The translations under genes and the position numbers were made by a program. From Gemmatimonadota bacterium (GTDB lineage Bacteria; Latescibacterota; UBA2968; GCA-2709665), in NCBI GenBank assembly GCA_028874335.1, contig JAPPJY010000039.1, positions 1 to 64,000 on the forward strand: a stretch of DNA of 64,000 nucleotides. Direction: 5' to 3'. The notes under the pieces are model-generated. The model had not been told where the DNA came from. It did not search any database and saw only the letters and a program-made list of their open reading frames with translations. Shown in pieces: positions 54,534 to 63,641 of the stretch; positions within the stretch are counted from its first letter, which is position 1; each line of letters begins with the position of its first letter.

Positions 54534-54694
54534 GGATGGACTCCGGGTTTTTGGAGATGGATATAGACGTTAACCACGTTCAAGGGCTTCTTTAATAAGG
54601 TCTGTGCGGTGAATTGTCCACGGATTTTTTCGGGGGTTGTCGGCTGATGAAACCAACTGATGCCCGCACGGGCGTATCGAAGTAAATGCGGCTT

Positions 54695-55999
54695 CTACAA
54701 CAGTCCTTCCTTTTGGAGAATGTCTCCCGCGATCGCGTAGGTTGTGCCGTGCATGCCGATGACGACCAGACCCAGGCCCTCGGCCAGGTATCCGCCGGGA
54801 TACATATTCGGAACGGCGGCGCATTCATAGTTGTGCGGATGCGTGGGCACCTGATGGACCTGGAAGCGGTAATTGTCGTGTTTCTCCACAAGGCCAAGCG
54901 GCGGAAACCCGTCGAAAAGGGAGTAATCCGCGATGCCGCCGATTTCGAGGGTGACGTGGTCGACTTCGAGCGTTTCGCGGCTGCCATTGCGGCAAAGGGT
55001 GGCAATGCCTCCGGATTCGTGCTGCTCGAAAGCGTTGACCCGGGTTTCGTAATGCGTATTCAGGCGCGGGGACCGGCTCTCCATGATTTCGGCGATCCGC
55101 GCGTAGTAGGGGAGACCGTATCGGCTGTCCGATATCAGGCGCCAGTGACGATCGAAGGGCTGGCGCATGACGTAGTGGACGTGCCTGCCCGCGTCGTGCA
55201 GTTCGGTTGCCGCCCAGTCGGCGGACCGGCCGCCGCCCACGACAAGGATGCGTTCGCCGGGATAGCTCCCCGGTCGATCGTAGCCTGAAGTGACGAACGG
55301 CAGGTGTTCGCCGGGCACGTTGAGTTTCCGGGGAATGCACCGCTGCCCCACCGCGTAGACCAGGTACTTGCACGTGTAGCGGCGGGTGGTTTCCGGGCCG
55401 GCGACGCGGGTGGTGAGCAGAAAACCGGCGTCGTGGGGCTGGATGCGGGTCACGCGTTCGTGTGTGCGTATATGATCTTCGACTTCGAAACGACCCGGTA
55501 CGGCGTGATAATAGTCCAGGAGGTGACGTTTCGAAATCAGGGCGTTGACATCCAGATGCATCTGTCGTTCACGGCAGTGAAGGTCGAGCGGATAGAAGGC
55601 GAATTCCATCCATTGCCCCGGTGACAGCGTGAGCATGTTTTCCGGTACGTCGTTCCACACGCCGCCAACCTCTTCCCGGGTGATCAGCAAGACGTCGACG
55701 GGTTCGCGCCTCCGGAATTCCAGAGCGATTTCGCCCTCGCCCCGAAACTTCTGTCCCGGATGGTGCAGAATGCGAAACAGGTCCACGGGGCGGATGCCGG
55801 CGTTCGCCACGACTCTGAAATCCAGGCCGAGCAGGGTGCCGTTCTCGCCGCGTAGGTAGCGGTCGACCTGTCCGTATCGACTGCGGAACAGGTCGCCGCC
55901 GCGGTAATACGGGTGCCACCCGCCAAGTACCACGGCCAGCGGAAGGCCGGCCGGGCCCCCGCCCACGATGATGACGGTATGGTGTTCGGGTTTGACCAT
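54695..55999 (-). CDS. FAD-dependent pyridine nucleotide-disulfide/monooxygenase-like protein
   Basis: The 434 aa protein has an N-terminal dinucleotide-binding motif VIIVGGGPAGLPLAV (FAD) and a second, ILVVGGGRSADWAATELHD (NADPH). The layout is similar to flavin monooxygenases and lysine/ornithine N-monooxygenases. LVYAVGQRCIPR and HNYECAAVPNMYPGG near the C-terminus fit this class. The substrate is unknown. It is divergent from the aminotransferase operon with a 280 bp gap. Confidence 0.8.
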   Translation of the reverse strand: MVKPEHHTVIIVGGGPAGLPLAVVLGGWHPYYRGGDLFRSRYGQVDRYLRGENGTLLGLDFRVVANAGIRPVDLFRILHHPGQKFRGEGEIALEFRRREPVDVLLITREEVGGVWNDVPENMLTLSPGQWMEFAFYPLDLHCRERQMHLDVNALISKRHLLDYYHAVPGRFEVEDHIRTHERVTRIQPHDAGFLLTTRVAGPETTRRYTCKYLVYAVGQRCIPRKLNVPGEHLPFVTSGYDRPGSYPGERILVVGGGRSADWAATELHDAGRHVHYVMRQPFDRHWRLISDSRYGLPYYARIAEIMESRSPRLNTHYETRVNAFEQHESGGIATLCRNGSRETLEVDHVTLEIGGIADYSLFDGFPPLGLVEKHDNYRFQVHQVPTHPHNYECAAVPNMYPGGYLAEGLGLVVIGMHGTTYAIAGDILQKEGLL

Positions 56000-56157
56000 G
56001 GAAACCTTGCGGATACGGTCGGATCAGCCGGGGCCGCGCGACGTCGGCAGCCGCCCGGACGCGAAGGGCAAACGGTCTGTAACCGGGGCCCGGAATGCAA
56101 CCGAAAGGGGGCGGGCCGACGAGCGCGTGATCCAGCCGGGTACGAGCGGCGTAGACC

Positions 56158-56186
56158 TTGACTTCAATCCTTGAATGCAGTATGAT
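56158..56186 (+). promoter_or_regulatory. Sigma-70-type promoter of aminotransferase operon
   Basis: TTGACT (56158-56163), 17 bp, TATGAT (56181-56186), about 94 nt before the start codon. Confidence 0.72.
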
Positions 56187-56279
56187 GATGCTCCTTAACG
56201 ACCGGCTACAAAGTAGATCCGGGGCGCAGGGTAGTCAAGCCGAATATCGTCGAATGGAACGCTGGAACGGGAGAAGTCT

Positions 56280-57647
56280 ATGGCGGACGCACATCAACTG
56301 GATGTCGCGGAGATTCGCGCGCAGGACCGCGCGCACGTATGGCATCCGATGGTACAGCACCGGACGCTGGAGCAACGTGATCTGATGGTGATCCACAAGG
56401 GAAAGGGAACCACCGTCGTGGACGCGGAGGGACGGGAGTACCTGGATGCATACGCGGGGCTCTGGAACGTCAACGTCGGATACGGCCGCCGGGAGATCGC
56501 GGATGCCGTGCACGAACAGATGCTGCAGCTTTCGTACTATCCCCATCTCCAGGTGAATCTGCCCGCCGCGAAGCTTGCGTCCCGGCTCGCCGATATGCTC
56601 CCAGGGGACCTGAACCATCTCTTCTTCTCCAACAGCGGATCCGAGGCGAACGAAACCGCACTGAAGATTGCGAGGCAGTACGGCCGGCAGAGGTACCCGG
56701 GCCAGAACCGGTTCAAGGTGATCGCCCGGTACCAGGGCTATCACGGGTTTACCTTCGGTGCGATGTCCGCGACGGGACAGGTTGCCAGAAGGGCCGGGTT
56801 CGAGCCCCTGATGCCGGGTTTTCTGCATGTGAACCCGCCCTGGTCTTTTCGCTTCGGGTCGAAAGTGACCTACCCTGACGGCGGTGTGGCGTGTGCGAAC
56901 GAGGTCGAAGCAGCCATTGTCCGTGAGGACCCGACAACGGTTGCGGCGGTCATTGCCGAACCGATTATTGGCGGCGGCGGTGTGATCGTCCCGCCGGACG
57001 GGTACCTGCCGCGCCTTCGAGAAATCTGCGACCAATACGGCGTGCTTCTGATCCTTGACGAAGTGATTACGGGATTCGGCCGGACCGGCAAGCTGTTTGC
57101 CGCCGAACACTGGGGCGTGGTTCCGGACATGATGACCATGGCGAAGGGCGTGTCCAGCGGATACCTGCCCCTCGGAGCGTGCGCGGTGACGCCGGAGGTG
57201 TTCGAGACCTTCATGGGCGAACCCGGTGAGCATAGGGAATTCTCCTCGGTGTCCACCTATGGCGGACACCCGGTCTGCTGTACGGCGGCCCTGGCGAATC
57301 TGGACATTCTCACGGCCGAACGACTTTGGGAGAATTCCGCGGAAGTCGGCGCGTACCTTCTGGACGGGTTGGAACGACTGGATTCTCCGTTCATCGGCGA
57401 AGTGCGGGGCAAGGGGCTGATGATCGCCGTCGAACTTGTGGCGGAGAACGGAGATATGCTGGACTCGGCCCGCGTCGCGGCGGTGCAGGCCGGCATTCTT
57501 GAACAGGGCGTGATCGTGGGACGAATGAGCCACGTGTTGCACGGCCCCGAGAGTATCTTCTTCCTGGCGCCCCCTTTGATATTGACACGAGACGAAGCGG
57601 ATCGAATTGTGTCGGCGTTCGAGTCGGGACTCAAATGTATCTCCTGA
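56280..57647 (+). CDS. Class III (omega) aminotransferase
   Basis: This PLP-dependent transaminase has 455 aa. HVWHPMVQHRTLEQ is the usual N-terminal motif, SNSGSEANETALK binds cofactor phosphate, ILDEVITGFGRTGKL contains the cofactor Asp, and K289 (TMAKGVSSG) forms the Schiff base. It is of the omega-amino acid:pyruvate or putrescine-type group; the amine donor is unknown. It begins an operon-like run with a toroid protein, an aldo/keto reductase and a Gfo/Idh/MocA enzyme. Confidence 0.93.
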   Translation: MADAHQLDVAEIRAQDRAHVWHPMVQHRTLEQRDLMVIHKGKGTTVVDAEGREYLDAYAGLWNVNVGYGRREIADAVHEQMLQLSYYPHLQVNLPAAKLASRLADMLPGDLNHLFFSNSGSEANETALKIARQYGRQRYPGQNRFKVIARYQGYHGFTFGAMSATGQVARRAGFEPLMPGFLHVNPPWSFRFGSKVTYPDGGVACANEVEAAIVREDPTTVAAVIAEPIIGGGGVIVPPDGYLPRLREICDQYGVLLILDEVITGFGRTGKLFAAEHWGVVPDMMTMAKGVSSGYLPLGACAVTPEVFETFMGEPGEHREFSSVSTYGGHPVCCTAALANLDILTAERLWENSAEVGAYLLDGLERLDSPFIGEVRGKGLMIAVELVAENGDMLDSARVAAVQAGILEQGVIVGRMSHVLHGPESIFFLAPPLILTRDEADRIVSAFESGLKCIS

Positions 57648-57715
57648 CGCGGCGGGCATCCTGATCTACGTTTGCTCGGCGACGCGCCTCCTCCAGTCAC
57701 TCTTGCAGACCGCAT

Positions 57716-59278
57716 ATGCAGGCCTGTTTCAGACACTATGCCGCCCTCAGGAGGGAGATGGACGCCTGGCTGGCGCAGAGCCGGCGTATGGACCCTCCGG
57801 GCAGGCACGGCGGCGGCGAAGACGAAGCCAACTACGCGCTGGCCTGGTTCCCGCACTTTCTTGTGACGGGCGATCCGGCGGTCGCGGCGCACTTCGAGGT
57901 TCTCCGGGATCAGCTTGCGGGGTGGGTCCGGCGTGAATGTCTGCACGGCTACGAGCCGGAGGCGGAGGCGCATCACGGCACCGAGCCGTTCCTGCTCTTT
58001 CTCCCGCGCTATCTGGGACTCGTTCCGGAGGACCCGGTGGCGGCGCGGCTGCTCGGGGATGCGGCCGAACACATCGGGAACTGGGAGAAGGGGATCCCTG
58101 CGTGGTTCGACTGGGACCGCAACCGATTCTTCGGTTACCGCATTGGCACGCGTACGGTCGGGCGGGACCCGGAGCACGCGGTGGAACTGGCGGAGCACTT
58201 CCGGTTCATCCACATCGCTCTGGCGGCATACCGTGTGCTGAAGCAGGATCGTTACCTGGACTGGGCGTTGCGGTACGGCCGGCGTCGCGCGGAGATGATC
58301 GTAGCGGCGCCGGACGGGGAGTTGCCGGTGATGTGGGGGCCGGACGGACGCCCTCTGAGCGAATGCGGGTATACGGAATCGCAGCGTCGGATGAGCGCGG
58401 CAAGCCACCATTTGCCGGACGATCCGGCCAGGGGCGTGGAGGTGCTGCTGGCATCCGGCGCTGTCCACGCGCTGGGCGACCTGTTTCGGCTGTCCGGCGA
58501 GCGGGTCTTCCGGGACGCGGGATATCGGATCGTCGAGCCGCTCGTCGACATGCTTCACGACCCCTATTGCGATCCGGGCGCCGCCGCCGTCTCCTTCTAT
58601 CGCTGCGCTTTCGGCGACGACACCCTGGATGGCCGGATCCGGGAAATGGTGGGACGGCTTCCGGACGAGGAAGCCGGCGAACTCGTGCTGATGGTGCCGG
58701 AGAAGCCGAGGATGATCCTTCCCGGCGTCGGGAAGCGTGCGGACATGCTGCACTGGGGTGTGCAGTCAGACGGTATGGAACACGTCGCGCCAACGCGCGA
58801 GCCCTGCACGGCCGCTTTGACGCTTGCCTACCAGATAACCGGCGACGCGTCGTTCGCATCGCGGGCGTTGAGTCAGGCGTCCCGGAAGCTGAAGATGGCG
58901 CGGCGCGTGCTGAGGGGTGGAAGAGAGCACGCGGACATGGGCGGGGCGGTCTGCTCCGTGGCCGCCGGCCATGGGCGAAACTGGGGCGCCGGAGCAGTAA
59001 CCGGATGCTACGGTCCGTTGTTGCTCGGCGCCAGGGAGCAACTTGGCGCGCTGGCGCCTGCGGTGGAATTCCGCCGTACGGGAGGCGGGTCCGGTTTGCC
59101 CGAGCAGGTGGTCTCGCTGGTCGTCCCACACGGCCCGGCCGCCGGAAACGTCCGGATCTTCAACGGCGGCGACTCGGAAGCGTCAGTCTCGTGGCGGCAG
59201 CCTGGAACGGCATGGCAGGTGATTTCCCTCTCGCCGGGTGTCGAAACCGGGGCGGATCTGGAGGAGGATATGCGATGA
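57716..59278 (+). CDS. Alpha/alpha-toroid protein of unknown function
   Basis: The 520 aa protein has repeated helical hairpin segments with Trp/His-rich loops (ANYALAWFPHFLVTGD, HHGTEPFLLFLPRYLG, HFRFIHIALAAYRVLK) and a beta-rich end. It looks like an (alpha/alpha)6 or heparinase-like hydrolase/lyase, but no catalytic signature is certain. No signal peptide is present. It overlaps the aldo/keto reductase gene at ATGA, which supports joint function in carbohydrate breakdown. The 771 aa frame overlapping it from 57937 is a shadow. Confidence 0.65.
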   Translation: MQACFRHYAALRREMDAWLAQSRRMDPPGRHGGGEDEANYALAWFPHFLVTGDPAVAAHFEVLRDQLAGWVRRECLHGYEPEAEAHHGTEPFLLFLPRYLGLVPEDPVAARLLGDAAEHIGNWEKGIPAWFDWDRNRFFGYRIGTRTVGRDPEHAVELAEHFRFIHIALAAYRVLKQDRYLDWALRYGRRRAEMIVAAPDGELPVMWGPDGRPLSECGYTESQRRMSAASHHLPDDPARGVEVLLASGAVHALGDLFRLSGERVFRDAGYRIVEPLVDMLHDPYCDPGAAAVSFYRCAFGDDTLDGRIREMVGRLPDEEAGELVLMVPEKPRMILPGVGKRADMLHWGVQSDGMEHVAPTREPCTAALTLAYQITGDASFASRALSQASRKLKMARRVLRGGREHADMGGAVCSVAAGHGRNWGAGAVTGCYGPLLLGAREQLGALAPAVEFRRTGGGSGLPEQVVSLVVPHGPAAGNVRIFNGGDSEASVSWRQPGTAWQVISLSPGVETGADLEEDMR

Positions 59279-60255
59279 GATATCGTACGCTGGGACAGAC
59301 CGGACTGATGGTCTCGGAGATCGGGCTCGGCGCGTTTCCTATATCGGGGATGCAGCGGCAGGCCGACGGTACGCGGTTCGGATGGACAGGCACCGAGGAT
59401 GCCGAGTCGATTGCGCTGATTCATCGGTGCGAAGAACTCGGAATTAATCTGATCGATTCCGCTGAGGGTTACGGGGACGGACACAGCGAGGTACTCACGG
59501 GCAAGGCGCTGCGCGGACGGAGAGACAAATGGATCGTGGCCACGAAGGTCCAGCCGAACGCGGGTATCGATTCTGGATCAAGGGATGTGCCAGCAGTGCG
59601 GCGTCGAATCACAGAAGCGTGTGAGCTCAGCCTGAAGCGTCTGGCGACCGACTACATTGATGTCTATCAGTTGCACGCCGTTCCCTACGAATGGGCGATG
59701 CCGGCGGTAATGGACGCGCTTGCCGGGCTCCGACAGTCGGGAAAGGTCCGGTGGTACGGCATTTCGACCAATGACAGGCAGGCGGTGGAGAAGCTCGGTA
59801 CGTTCGGACCTGTACACATGCTGCAGATCGGCTACAATCTGCTGGAACGCTCAGCGGATGGATTTCTGCGCTGGGCGAAGGCCGAGAATATCGGCACGTT
59901 GATTCGGGTGCCGCTGGCAAAGGGACAACTGACAGGCACGTATTTCGGCGCTGACGCACGTACGATTCCGGAAAACGACGTGCGATTCGAACGATTCAAC
60001 ACACCCCAGACGATCGACGGGCTGAAGCGCCTGCCGCAATTGCTGTTCCTGCGGAACCGGACGCGAACCATGGCGCAGGCGGCGCTGCGTTTCGTGCTGG
60101 ATCACCCGGGCGTGTCGTGCGTGATCGCCGGCGCCAGGAACCGCCGGCAGGTCGAGGAGAACGCCGACTCCGTAGAAATGCCTCCGTTGACCGATGCGGA
60201 ACTCGAACGGGCGATCCCGATCGCCGATACCATCGGTACGCCGGGTTGGATTTAG
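59275..60255 (+). CDS. Aldo/keto reductase
   Basis: This NADPH-dependent oxidoreductase has 326 aa and a TIM barrel. The catalytic tetrad can be followed: Asp in NLIDSAEGYGDG with Tyr, Lys in VATKVQP and His in YQLHAVP. SGKVRWYGISTND is conserved in the family. It starts MRYRTLGQTGLMVSEIGLG, typical of the AKR YghZ/IolS-like group. The ATG at 59275 overlaps the upstream stop, with GAGGAGG before it. Confidence 0.93.
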   Translation: MRYRTLGQTGLMVSEIGLGAFPISGMQRQADGTRFGWTGTEDAESIALIHRCEELGINLIDSAEGYGDGHSEVLTGKALRGRRDKWIVATKVQPNAGIDSGSRDVPAVRRRITEACELSLKRLATDYIDVYQLHAVPYEWAMPAVMDALAGLRQSGKVRWYGISTNDRQAVEKLGTFGPVHMLQIGYNLLERSADGFLRWAKAENIGTLIRVPLAKGQLTGTYFGADARTIPENDVRFERFNTPQTIDGLKRLPQLLFLRNRTRTMAQAALRFVLDHPGVSCVIAGARNRRQVEENADSVEMPPLTDAELERAIPIADTIGTPGWI

Positions 60256-60268
60256 CAAGAGGTGGCTT

Positions 60269-61531
60269 ATGTCTTCCGCGGTTCGTATCGGCGTGATTGG
60301 TTGCGGGCGGATCCTGAACGCACACCTGCGCGGGTTTCGAACGCTGCAGGAAAACGGGTTCGGGGATTGCTTCCGGATTACCGCGCTTTGCGCAAGGAGA
60401 TGTGAGGACGCCCTCCGATTTCGAACCCGTGGCGAAGGACCCGGACCCAGACCCGCGCCGGTGGAGGCGGCGGGTGACCCTCTGAATGCCCCGCACGCGT
60501 ACATCAGCGATCTGCATCCCGGTCGGGAAACCGCGGTTTACACGGACTACCGCGAGATGCTGGAACGCGGGCCGGTCGACGCGGTGTGCATCCTGACGGG
60601 GCACGATACGCATCACACGATCGCAATCGATGCCATGCGCGCCGGCATGCACGCCATTGTCGAGAAGCCGATGGCCATCTCGGTAGGGGCCGCACAGCGG
60701 ATGTGTGAAGCGGCTTCCGAGACGAACACGGTGTTGAGCGTTGCGGAAAACGTGAATTTTACGCCCGCGGTGCGTGCGAGCCGGTGGGCCGTCAGGGAGG
60801 GACTGATCGGCGACGTGCAGATGGTCTACCGCGGGGCGATCGGGTTCCGGTCTCACCGCCCGGACCTGGTGGCCGCACGCACGCCGTGGCGGCAGTCGAA
60901 GCTGGGCGCCGGGGGCGGGGTGTCGATCGATCTGGGGGTTCATCTGTTCAACGGCGTTCGGACGATCTGCGGACCGGTGCATTCGGTGCAGGCCCTGTGG
61001 CGGATTCTGGAGCCGGTCCGGGTGGTGATGTCTGACGACGACAATAAAGTCGCGGACGAGGTCCGGAACCAGGTCGACGACGTGTTCTTCTCCAATTTCA
61101 GGCTCGCGAACGGAGCGATCGGTCACATCGCGGTAGCCCGCAGCGCAAGGGGAACGCAGATCGGGGTTCCGGGAGGTACGAACGTATTTGGCAGCACGGG
61201 GGCGCTGTCAGACGGGAAGCTCTTCTCGGAGGACGGGACCGTGGAAGACGTCCTGAAGCGGTTCCGACGAGAGGCCCCGGACCGGGAGCGGGACGCAGCG
61301 ATGCCCGCCGGGATCACCGATCCATTCGCGCTGGAGAACCTGGACTGGCTGCGCGCGATCCGCGACGGTTCGCAAGTGCGGATGTCGGGCGCGGAGGGGA
61401 CGATCGATCTGGCGTTGAGCTACGCGATCCTGGAATCGGGACTGCTCGGCAGGGAGGTTTCTCTCGACGAGATGCTGCGCGGCGACGCGGACGGATACCA
61501 GAGGCCGATCAACGCGCACTACGGGTTGTAG
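60269..61531 (+). CDS. Gfo/Idh/MocA family oxidoreductase
   Basis: The 420 aa protein has an N-terminal Rossmann fold (RIGVIGCGRILNAH), an insertion of about 40 aa between strand 2 and the VDAVCILTGHDTHH segment, and the catalytic VEKPMA motif. GGGVSIDLGVHLFN carries the conserved Asp/His. The substrate is probably a sugar or polyol. It is the last gene of the aminotransferase operon. The next gene has visibly different base composition, so this may mark the edge of an inserted segment. Confidence 0.92.
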   Translation: MSSAVRIGVIGCGRILNAHLRGFRTLQENGFGDCFRITALCARRCEDALRFRTRGEGPGPRPAPVEAAGDPLNAPHAYISDLHPGRETAVYTDYREMLERGPVDAVCILTGHDTHHTIAIDAMRAGMHAIVEKPMAISVGAAQRMCEAASETNTVLSVAENVNFTPAVRASRWAVREGLIGDVQMVYRGAIGFRSHRPDLVAARTPWRQSKLGAGGGVSIDLGVHLFNGVRTICGPVHSVQALWRILEPVRVVMSDDDNKVADEVRNQVDDVFFSNFRLANGAIGHIAVARSARGTQIGVPGGTNVFGSTGALSDGKLFSEDGTVEDVLKRFRREAPDRERDAAMPAGITDPFALENLDWLRAIRDGSQVRMSGAEGTIDLALSYAILESGLLGREVSLDEMLRGDADGYQRPINAHYGL

Positions 61532-61553
61532 GTTTAAATTTGGGAACGTACTA

Positions 61554-63641
61554 ATGGATAAGATGCCTACCCGAAAGGGCTCGGCAAGTATGAGACCCCG
61601 CGCAAGGCTAATTGGACTGATCGGGGAAGAGCTCATCAGTGACGAACCCGTTGCTCTTGTAGAGCTTGTCAAGAATGCCTATGACGCGGATGCTTCCTGC
61701 GTTGAGGTTCGTTTTGAAGGAAAAGACCCTGAGCGACCAGAGAGTATTATGGTTGTTGATGACGGAATCGGAATGGACCTGGAAACGGTCCTTGCCGGGT
61801 GGTTTGAACCCGGAACGGTACTGAAACGAAAATTCGAAAGATCGCCAGGTGGCCGGTTTTATCAAGGTGCAAAAGGAATAGGCAGATTCGCATCAGCTCG
61901 TCTCGCCGAGGCTCTTTTTCTGGAAAGCAAGAAAGTAGACGAGAATCGAGGTGTATCAGTTCTGCTTGATTGGGGACAGTTTGACGATGAAAGCTATCTT
62001 GATGAGATTACTATAGACTATGAAGTCGTACCCATGGTTGATATGGTTCATGGGACACGCCTGACGCTTGACGGAGTGCGCAAAAATTGGGAAAACTCGG
62101 ATTACGAAGAACTGTTTGCCCGGCTGTCCCGGCTGATGTCACCATTTGAAGACGTAACGGATTTTAAGATCAATCTCGAAATCCCGGGATATCCTCATTT
62201 CTCTGGAGAAGTCCAGCCGCCTGAGCTTATTCTCAGACCCAAATACCTTCTGAGAGGAAGATTAAATACAAGTGGATATTTCACGGGGGAATTGCTAGTT
62301 GATGGGACAATAATAAAAACATTTGAAAACCATAAGACCGGAGGTAAGGATTCCGAACCACTGTGTGGTCCTTTCGAAGTAGAGATACGAGCTTGGGATC
62401 GCGATCCGGAAGGGTTGGGACCCATAGTTGAAAGGCATGGAAAGGGGATTAGGGAAATCAGAGGAATATTGGATACCTACTGTGGCGTGAACATCTACCG
62501 AGATGGATTTCGAGTCTATCCATATGGTCAGAGAGGAAACGACTGGCTCAATCTGGATATAAGAAGCCGTCTCAATCCAGTGATACGTCTCGCAAATAAC
62601 CAGATTGTCGCGGCTATCAAGATTTCGCGACAAGAGAATAAAGATTTGCGAGATCGGAGTACAAGAGAAGGTATGGTTTTGAATGATGCACATTCGTCAC
62701 TGGAAAAATGGTTCAAGGAAATACTCTCCCTCTTGGAAGAGGAGCGATATGGAGTTCGCCCCCGTCGCAAGCCGTCCAATGTCGACGACCCGTTATTCGA
62801 GGCATTCGATCTGCGTACAACAGTCCAACGTACCGTCGGTGAACTTGGAGAGGACCATGAAGTTTCTACAATGATTCAAGATACAGAGAAGCAAGTAATA
62901 GAGGGTGTAGAGAGATTACAAGACGTATTCTCGCGGCTGTCGTTGTCAGCAGGACTTGGACAAATGGTTGATATTGTAATTCATGAAATCGGTTCTCCTC
63001 TTGGAAAAATAAATAGACAGCTGTTGATACTCGAAAGACAGCTGGCAGGTCTGATGAATTCAGATGAACTAAACGGAGTCAATCGAAAAATCGAATCAAT
63101 TAGAGGTTGGTTAGAACAGATTCACAATCTGCGCCAGCGTCTTGAGCCTCAGACACCGGCAAAAAGAGGTAGAGCAACAACATTTGACGTGCGCGAAGAG
63201 GTGGAAGATAACTTTCATCTCTACGAGGCATTGATTAAGAAGCAACAGATCCAGTACGATATATCGAGTCCAGACGGGCCAATAATAGTGAAAATGTCCA
63301 GAGCATGTCTGGGGCAGATTCTTGTTAATCTAATCGATAATAGTATCTTCTGGCTCACTCGAGAAAAGGGAAGCGGCAGTGGAGGCAAGATAACTGTCAG
63401 TATTCAGTCCTTGGAGAAAGGCTTTCGAATACTCTTCAGTGATGACGGGCCTGGTATTCCACAGCTAGATGAGGGGAAGATATTCGAGCCTTACTATTCC
63501 AAAAAGCCGAATGGAATGGGACTGGGACTTTATATTTGCAGGCTACTTATCGAGCCTTACGGCAGGCTTTTTTGTCGAAACGATGGCAATCAGCTAGGTG
63601 CTTGTTTCGAAGCGAGATTCGAGAGGAGCGTAGGGCGATGA
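61554..63641 (+). CDS. Histidine kinase with an N-terminal Hsp90-like ATPase domain
   Basis: The 695 aa protein carries two GHKL ATPase modules. The first (residues about 15-165) has ELVKNAYDADAS, VVDDGIGM and YQGAKGIGRFASARL, like Hsp90, MutL and MORC-type ATPases. A middle region of about 270 aa follows, then an H-box-like IHEIGSPLGK (His near 476) and a C-terminal kinase ATPase with LIDNSIFWL, DDGPGIP and GMGLGLYICR. No membrane helix is visible. The codons are AT-rich compared with the neighbours, and the gene is coupled by ATGA to a receiver gene. A defence or stress role is possible; it is not established here. Confidence 0.85.
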   Translation: MDKMPTRKGSASMRPRARLIGLIGEELISDEPVALVELVKNAYDADASCVEVRFEGKDPERPESIMVVDDGIGMDLETVLAGWFEPGTVLKRKFERSPGGRFYQGAKGIGRFASARLAEALFLESKKVDENRGVSVLLDWGQFDDESYLDEITIDYEVVPMVDMVHGTRLTLDGVRKNWENSDYEELFARLSRLMSPFEDVTDFKINLEIPGYPHFSGEVQPPELILRPKYLLRGRLNTSGYFTGELLVDGTIIKTFENHKTGGKDSEPLCGPFEVEIRAWDRDPEGLGPIVERHGKGIREIRGILDTYCGVNIYRDGFRVYPYGQRGNDWLNLDIRSRLNPVIRLANNQIVAAIKISRQENKDLRDRSTREGMVLNDAHSSLEKWFKEILSLLEEERYGVRPRRKPSNVDDPLFEAFDLRTTVQRTVGELGEDHEVSTMIQDTEKQVIEGVERLQDVFSRLSLSAGLGQMVDIVIHEIGSPLGKINRQLLILERQLAGLMNSDELNGVNRKIESIRGWLEQIHNLRQRLEPQTPAKRGRATTFDVREEVEDNFHLYEALIKKQQIQYDISSPDGPIIVKMSRACLGQILVNLIDNSIFWLTREKGSGSGGKITVSIQSLEKGFRILFSDDGPGIPQLDEGKIFEPYYSKKPNGMGLGLYICRLLIEPYGRLFCRNDGNQLGACFEARFERSVGR

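Noticed and set aside
57937-59274. Long plus-strand frame (the 5' part of a 772 codon open frame) overlapping the toroid protein gene
   Set aside because: Only its end (from 59275) is a real gene, the aldo/keto reductase. The upstream part is an Arg/Gly-rich shadow of a high-GC gene in another frame.
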